From Pseudorasbora parva (taxonomy: Eukaryota; Chordata; Actinopteri; Cypriniformes; Gobionidae), in the NCBI RefSeq assembly GCF_024679245.1, contig NC_090184.1, forward strand, positions 4,530,547 through 4,594,546: a DNA stretch of 64,000 nt, in the 5' to 3' direction. The notes beneath the pieces were generated by a model. It had not been told where the DNA came from. It saw only the letters and a program-made list of their open reading frames with translations, and searched no databases. The position numbers were made by a program, and so were the translations under genes. Within the stretch, counting starts at the first letter, position 1. Each line of letters begins with the position of its first letter. Below are positions 51,401 through 60,400 of this stretch, piece by piece.

Positions 51401-54400
51401 GAAAGTTGCACGCAGTCCTACGTCACCGGATTAATTTTCACTATACTTTAGACCACAATGGAAATACAGACAGCTACAGGTCTGGGTGAAGAAAAGTGCC
51501 TGGGACAAATTAATCTGGGTATTTTCAGTGGAAACACGGCTATTGTTAATATTGCATTGAATTTGGTGAATTTAATTAAATTTTTTTCCTAAATGTGTTG
51601 TTTTGTGCCCTCTCATCACAAAATTGTGAATATGAGATATTTTAGTAGCATCTCAATTATGAAGTATAATTAATGTTTGAACTGTTTTAATTATGGTTAC
51701 AGTGAATCGAATGGAAAAACATTTTTATTTTTATTTATAGTTATTTAGTTTTTATTGCTATTTTAGCCATGTATAAATAAAAGCAGTTAAATATTCTTCA
51801 TTATATATTTAAAATGATGCGGGAATTTACATTTGCAAATAATGTTTTTGATTTGAAATTTGTTATTACAATGTCATTATACACATTTGCATCCTCATAA
51901 ACCACACATGAACACGCACACACACAAATCTATGTGAATGTTTGTGTGTTTTCATCCAGCCCTAACTGAGACTGACTGAAAGAAAACTGTTGTAGGAAGG
52001 GAAGAATGATTTATTGATGCATGTTTATTCGTCAGCTCATACCGGGGAAATATCTACGCATTCAATCAAAGGAGTTTTTTTTTTTCAGTGGAAGATCATT
52101 TTGCACACATACTGCTGCACCTGCCTGGCAACACAACTATTCGTCATGCCACCTGATCCTGCCGTATTTCTCCCAGCGGAACCACTGAGAAGCAGAGAGA
52201 CCCATAACTGAATGTGTGCTTTTGGCAAAAACTAGGTCACAAACACTCACTGCTATGTAAATTAGCCTACAACATTTACATATAAGACCAGTAAATAATA
52301 ATGAAATAAAACAAATATTTATCTAATATTTTCTTGAGCTAACAGGGTTATTACAATTTAAAGGGTTTATGAAATGGCTTTTTTTGTTTGTTTTTTAATT
52401 CTGTTGTCTGAGATCAACTTAAGACGTTTGCGTTTTTTTTACATAAATGAAACCCATCGTAATGAATTAGTAATAAGCTATTTTCTGCCCCAGTTTTGAG
52501 GCTCTCTCCTGAACGCTTAGTTTTGATGGGCACTGAAGACGTGGAAGTAAATAATTTTTTTTATTACTTGGCCCGCCCGATCGGTGGATAGAAACATGCC
52601 CTTCAAATATCAAGTCAAGAAAGTGAACAATACAGATCCAAAAGGGAATATTATTTTACCATTTGAGATTTACCGGCCTGCCGACGAGCTTACGTTTTGG
52701 CTGCCTGTCTGGAAAACACATAGCCCCGGGACGTTGGGCTTTGCGAGCCCTGGCCCATACATGTCCGAATCTGAACCCGAATCACAATGAACCAACATAT
52801 AAAGGATTCTCCAGCCTGTGACAGCGTGCTAAAGTTATGCTCTGTTAGACACATACAGATAATCAAAACGATCTGTAACAATGCAATACTATCACATATA
52901 AAAAAAACATGTTTTGCTCACATAAGTGTGTTGCACCATTCCTGTCGGATACAATATAGAAGGCACAGCGTTGTGTTTCAATCTCAATATGTCTGCAAAT
53001 CCAGCTCGACCTGGGACTTGTTTACAAACGATTCCGCAGTGAAATAAAGCGAACACTCGTACATTGTCTTCCCTACATGAGCTGTAGTATAACACATTCC
53101 TAATATTAGGAACCGAAGGACGCTTATGGAGTGACTATATTCTTTCACAATATCTTGCGATCTTCTTCGTCATTTTTTTGTTTTTGGCTAGCACAATCTG
53201 AACAGCTCCATGAGTTGGTGGCCGGGGCTACTGAATTAGGTGTGCTTATTATTCTGTAGAGGCGTGGTTTTGCCACCAAGCGGCAACCTCCCCCAATTTC
53301 TGTTGAAGCCAATACAGAAGTCATTTAAACTGCAATTCATCGACTGGCTACTATGGACAGGCTCCAGAAGGGAGCAGAAAAAGGCCAGCTCGTCTCTTCT
53401 TTTACGCTTCAGAACGGCTCTTCAGAATCCTATGGGTGACGTCACGGACACTACGTCCATATTTTTGTACAGTCGATGTTCGTCAAATGATGACGTCAAG
53501 GTGTGGCACATTCTGAGATTGATCCTTTTCTTGGCCTGTTGTCAATAAAAGCTTTTCTTTGACTAACAAGGAAGTTTTCAGCTCTGCAAATTTACAAGAT
53601 ATTCTTATATTACCATGACCTTTTATACATTGGAAGTTGATTCTCAATTCAGAATTAAAATAATGGTTTTAAATAATTAAAAACAAAAATGATTAAGCTG
53701 AATTTATCATCATTACTCCAGTCTTCAGTGTCACATGATCCTTCAGAAATTGTTCTAATATGATGATTTGTTGCCCAAGAATTATCAGTGTTGAAAACAT
53801 GATCTGCTTCATATTTTTATGGAAACATGCATTTTTGTTCAGGTTTCTTTGATGAACAGACAGTTCAAAGAACAGCATTTGTTTGAAATCGAGATGTGAT
53901 GTAACAATATGTAATGCTCTTTTGTAGCATGAAATAAACTAACTGCCGTCTTTCACATCCGCTCAGGAAAGCTTTGTATGAAATCCTTTGCCATCCAAAC
54001 TATGCTAGCTTGTTTTATTTACATGAAGAATTTAAATTTGTCCAAATGTAAATGAATACCAGTTATTGTTATACAAACAAACAAACAAACAAACAAACAA
54101 ACAAACAAACAAACAAACAAACAAACAAACAAACAAACATAAAACAAAACAAAAACCAACAAAAAACCCAAAACAAAGCTTACAAACACATGATCAATTT
54201 ACATTTGCATTTTGGGCCCTTTATCAATAACCACTAGGCTCAGACACTTACACAAAAAGATACAGTAAAATCAAATTATGCCTATATATGTAACACCAAA
54301 AAATAAATAAGAGATTTACCAAAAGAGAAGCGCACTTAAAACATAATATTGTGTAACTTTTAAACAAAGAGAAATATACAGTTGTGGTTGAGTATTTCTA

Positions 54401-57400
54401 GTGTACATACTGATTACATTTTTCATAAATTCATTTGCATCAACATGCCAGAGGCATGTAATAAAAGTTTGCAGTTCTGATCACCGTGTTGTTTTCTGTA
54501 CGGTACATCAACTAATACGTATTATTCTGCCTCTTGTCTAACAGGAAATGATGCTGATGAGTCTCTGCTGTCTGGAGCTGCAGTTGGAACAGAAGTCTAT
54601 GATGAAGGGCAAGAACAGTAAGAACATCACAATCAGTCAGACGCTTGTGTTGTGTTTGACATCAGGCATTTCACAAACCATGAAAAGTAATCACATAAAT
54701 GTAATGTGCTTGTATGATTTACAGTGTCTCAGAGGAAGACCATGTCTGCTTCAGGAAGGGATTGTGGGGACGTGGAAGGACCAGAGAACCGCTTTCAGTC
54801 GGATTTATTCCTCCTGACCATGGCCTCGTCTCAGAGAGATCTGTTCGGAGACGACTGGCTCTCTTTTGCCGTCAGAGTTCACTGGCTTAAAGCACGACAC
54901 CTCGCCTTCCAGGCAAGAGAGCTCCGTTATTAGAGACAAACACAAATTTTTCTGTTACATCATTTGTCATGGTTCTTCACAAAGATGGCGTATGCTAGTA
55001 AGACATGTTTGAATGTCTTGATTAGTGCTCATAGAGAGGAGAAATGACACTGTATACATGTGTGTTAATGTGCTGTTTTAGGGTGACATGGAGGAGGCAC
55101 TGGAGTGTTATGACATGTGTGTCGGTCTGCTGAAATGTCAGACAAGTGAGATGGAAAAGATCACCATCCTACTGCCCAACCTCAGCATGGACAATGCCAT
55201 CTCTATAGAGGAGGTACAGTACAAACAAAATAAATCACCTCTGTGAATTCATAGAAGAGCCCAGGGCTGCTCCATTATGGCAGAAATGATATCTTGGTCA
55301 ACATTGAAATCACGATTATTTAACAGGATGATGGATGGGTGATATGATCAAATTCTTATTTCATGATATATGTCATTTTAAAATGTCACAATTAGTAATA
55401 GTTCAGCAAAAAAATACAAATGAAATGAACAGTGCTTTAGAGTTTTAAGAAACTGAATAAAGTATAATCAAATGTAAAATATCAGTGCTGTATGCATTAA
55501 ATATAGACTAATCCTTATTGAAAACTACAAAAGTTATACATTCAAGAGCAGTGAGTGATTTCTCCTTGTCTTTTGTTTTTTTATTAACATTAATGACTTC
55601 AGCAGGTTTATTAAGCTACACTCACTTTAGGAGCTAACGCACGGATCTAATATACTGTTACACACGCACTCTATCTCAGTGTTTACATTCACTTAAGACG
55701 TAATCGACTGTGTTTACGAGGATACTTACCAAAACGGCATTTTGACATACAGCTCTGGAACAAATTGAGAGACCACTTAACATTGATTTTGATGTTAAGT
55801 GGTCTGTTAATTTTTCCAGAGCTGTATTTGTGTGTAGGCTATTTGACGGTTTAACTGCTTATCTGAATATATTATACTTTGCTTATGTGCGTTCTGCCTC
55901 GTCTCGAAGCGCACTCGTCTCTAAGCACAATAAATATTCTTTATTGGCATCTATGTCTCCATAAAGAACCTTTGACCTCCATGTAACCTTTTCACTGCAT
56001 AAACGGTTCTTATGTAGTGAAAAAAGTTTTTATTTTATTTATTTTTTTAATGTTCACACTAAGAAAAATGTTCTTTTAAGAACTGATGACCAAAATGTTC
56101 TTAGTGGAAACAAAATGGTTCTTCTATGGCATTTCTTTGAAAACCCTTTGAGTGTACATTTGAAGCTGGACTTGACAATAATCTTTTTTCCCCAATGTCT
56201 CTCCTAGAATTTATAAATGGCAAAAAAAACTGTATAGTGTCCTGCCTGCGCTTTTCATTTTGTATAAACTAAAGCCGGGTGCACACTGTGCGATTTTGGC
56301 CACGATTTGGACGTCTGAGACAAATTTTGCTAATCCTAAAAGATTCCTCTGATCCTAGGCTAAAATCTGACGTCTTTGGTCGTTAGTTGGACATGTTCAC
56401 CGGCAGCCGATTAATGAGCGCTGCGATCAAATTTTACCTCAGACGAAATTCTGGCAGTGTCAGAAGATTTGGCACACAATCCTGCAGTGTGACTTCTCCT
56501 ACGACGACCGTCAAATATCTCAGTTTTTCAAGACAAACTATGACCAAAACGAGAGCTAAAAATTTCTTTGTAGCCAGCATTTCAGTCTGGCGTGTAATGC
56601 AGCTCACTGTCACTGAACGCGTCATTCATTGATGATATAAAACTCCAGGTGAGTTTTCTTGTGTGCGTCCGTTTTTAGCGCGCATTCACTATTGTGCAGT
56701 CTGACATTAATGCCAACTGAGATCTTACAGTGTGACATGGCTTACATCAGGGATCATGTTCGTACAGTCTGACAAGGGACATTCGCAAAGGATTTTGAAA
56801 AATCACACAGTGTGCAGGACACATTAGGAGTTTTTTCAGCTTAGTTTCTAACAAAGTAGTCTGGGTGAACTAGAATAGTTTGTATTGTGGTGTGAATGCT
56901 AGACTTTTTCTGCATTGTAGATCAAACTTGATTTTAAAAGAGCATGGCTCCAGTTTTGCATGATATGACCCATTTTAAAAATAGAAACATATCCGCTGTT
57001 GTCTACTCATTGCTCTGTTTAGATTGAGAAGAAGCTGAAGTCTCTAGAGCGATGTCAGTCTCTAGAGGAGATCCAGAGACTGTTTGATGCGGGGGACTAT
57101 CAGTCTGTGGTGCGTTTACTGCAGCCCACACTGAGCTTCGGCCACGGCTCGGCTCGGCTAAAACCTCTGGATTACATCAGCTCTGCCCCTGAGAGACCAG
57201 CACAGCTGCTGCTGCTGCAGGTAAAACACACAAGCATTCTCCCTAAAGTGCCTCTATTATGCTTTTTTAAAGGCATTTATTTTAAAGGCACCTTTCGTTT
57301 GGGAGTCTTCTACAACAGGTTTCAAACACTTTCATTTTCTCATGATATACATTGCACATCACCACAGTGTTCAATGATTGTTAAACGACTCAATGGATGA

Positions 57401-60400
57401 ATTGGTCTCTCTAAACCCCTCTTTTCCACAAGCCTACTCTGCTCTGATTGGTCAGACAGCCCAGTCTGTTGTGATTGGTTTACCTCGTACAGCACCTGTC
57501 GAAAACAACGGACATTAACATAACTGAACTTAAGCTCACGAGGCTTCCCAAAATTCAGCTATTGTACACACTGTAAAGACAGTAATGAGGACGTCGATTT
57601 TACCATATAAATCTGTGCACGTGTCTGATGATGAAACATTGAAAGAACTAGTTATTCAACATGAACCTCCATCACAAGGACGACTTGAGCAGGAGTTTCT
57701 CAGTGATACGCTACTCATTTTGAGGTTCATTATGAGATGATGCAGCTGTAATTCCTCACCATCAGCATTAACAACATCCATAACATCCATCCATCAACAA
57801 ACCCATGTGTGTATTTCTGATTTACTGTGGAGCACATGTGGGAACTGTATCAGTAACAGTGCATATGTTAGCCGTGAATGACTGATGGAAGATCAATGTT
57901 TGTAAAACCTTGCTCCATCCTTCATCTTTACTAAAGTAGTAAGAACAACAGACGATCTGCATTAATAGACAGTTTTAGGTAATAGTGGCCCTCAGCTGAT
58001 GAGCAGAAGTATACTCATGTAAGACAGTGATAACGTGAGTTACACAATATAAAACACAAAACTTTGTATTTTATATACATCATTAATTATTCATATTTAC
58101 AAGTTGTCATTCTGAGGAGCAGCTGTTGCAACTAATGCAAGTGTTTTGTGAATCCCTCTTTGAACTGAGATTTGAGTAAAATGACGTGTTTGAGGCAGGG
58201 ACAAGTTGTTCGCGGGCTGAACAAAGAACGACTCCTACAGGCGGTTCAGAGACGATTCTTTCTTTTAGGAGACAACAACTTTGTTTTGCCTTTTACAACT
58301 TTGCCAAACGTTTGCAATCACAAACAGCTGTTTTACACCCTGTATGAAAGGGAATATTCAAAAACCCTTAATGGGGCACTTTATTTTCTCATAATATACA
58401 TGGACGCATTACCTCTATTCTCACAGTGTCTGAAACGATTCGATAAATGATTGTCTCTCTAAGCCCCTCCTTTCTGAGAGCCTGCTGTGCTCTGATTGGT
58501 CAGATGTCCCAGGTTTTTGTGATTTGTCGAACGCTTAAAGGTAGGATAGTTAGGAATTGGTTAAAAAACTTTTTTTCCAAATTTGTTTAAACTTTCTTTA
58601 TATATCAATACATAATTAAATTGTAAGTTCTCTGAAAAAGAAAGTATAAAAATTGAGTGTCTGTAGATCTCTCAGGACTGTTTAAAAGACAGCTCATTAT
58701 TTTCATTCACTCCGCCTTCTCCCTTCTGGGCTCTTTCCAAAGCCACGCCCCCAAAACACATGAACGCGCCTCACCGACCAATCAGCTGGAAGACGTTTTA
58801 TTTACCTCAGACAAGCGGTGTGTATGTAGTCACGTCAGAATCACATGTAATAAAAATCGAACGTTATCAGAATGAATATAAACAAATAAGATGTCTTTTA
58901 GTACTCACTGTCAAGCTAGAATACCGGTACTGGTAAAGTTTAAAATATTTTTGTTAATTCGGTAAAGAGCTAGTTATATTTATAAGGCAAAGAAAACGGG
59001 TAGCATTGATACGTTTTTCCAATAACATCACTTATACTGTAATGAAGGTGAATTTCCTGTAAGATTCATAACATATACTGTGTTTTGCATGTAAGAGTTT
59101 CCATGATGAAAGCATTGTTGATTAGCAGTAGCTAAAGCTAACTTAGTTCTAAAAAAGTTCCTGGATGCGGTGTACTAGCTTTACACATGCATTTTGTTAT
59201 CTAAAATTAAATTTTGCGAAATTCAACACGACAGTGATCAACTTGAGCTAAACATATTGAGTATTTATCATCTCTACTAATGGCTAAGTGTATAATATTG
59301 TAACTTTATGCTAAGTAATGTTATTAGCTATATTAGGCAGCTTCATGTGCTCTTGATACATGCTTCATGAAAACATAAACCACAAAAATATATAATCAAA
59401 ATGAAAGATTACCTGTCCAGCAGAAATACAGCCAGCAATGAGTCGTTTTTCAGGTCCATCAGTTCTCACCATCGTTGGAAAGCCACGCAGATATTTACTC
59501 GCGTTTGATTTCTTTGTTTATCTAAAGACTTTCTGTGCATTGCCTTTTATTGTTTGCCTTCGCTGACTGCAAAACCCTGCACTGTGAATTTTGAATGCTC
59601 TTTCTCTGCCATTATTTTGCCTGGGTTTCTTGCCTCTTGAACTGCTCAAATCAAACGGGTCCGCGCATGTGGGCGGGTCCTGTAGCGAAGGTCGCCCAAC
59701 TTAATAATTTGTTTCGTCCCCGAACGAAAATAATGAGCTGTGTTTATTGCAGATTAAAAAGTCTAAAGTCACTCGAATTTTATACTCTCCTTTTCAGAGT
59801 ACTTACATTTTAATTATGTATTGACATATAAAGAAAGTTTAAACAAATTTGGACAAAAGGTTTTTAGATCAGTCCTACCTATCCCACCTTTAAGGACCCT
59901 ATGTACTTGTTCTTTGCTTGGGGAAAAAAGAAGTTTAAAATACATGGCCAGCAATATAATGTTAGCGAACATCCCGATGCTGCCCACACTGCTGAGTGCG
60001 GCGATTAGATGAATTTGCAAATATGTGTTGCAAAAATGACAGCGGTGAAACAACAGCAGTTAAGAAAGCATCTGATCTTACCTTCATTCTGCAATTCAGC
60101 ACTCCAGTCACGTCACATCACATTTATTTATAAAGAATATTACATTTTGCTCTTGTAAGCTGTTTCGAACTCCCGAAACTAACACAAAACTAACACAAAC
60201 AGTTCGTTCTTCAATTGAGCTAGAAGTATATCGAGGCATTTACAGCATGTCTTGGAAGCCAAACCTTTGACCATATCTGAATGTCAGTTCAGGGTTTTCC
60301 TCATGGCATCAGTTTAAATACAGTGTTTGAGAGCGGGGCAAAAGAGACGGTTCACGAGCAGTCAGTGAACACCATACTCTGCCGTTATGCAATTTTTTTA

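Noticed and set aside
52584..52790. 68-aa frame in cabin1 intron 12
   Set aside because: No likeness to Cabin-1 and no splice sites in phase with the neighbouring exons.
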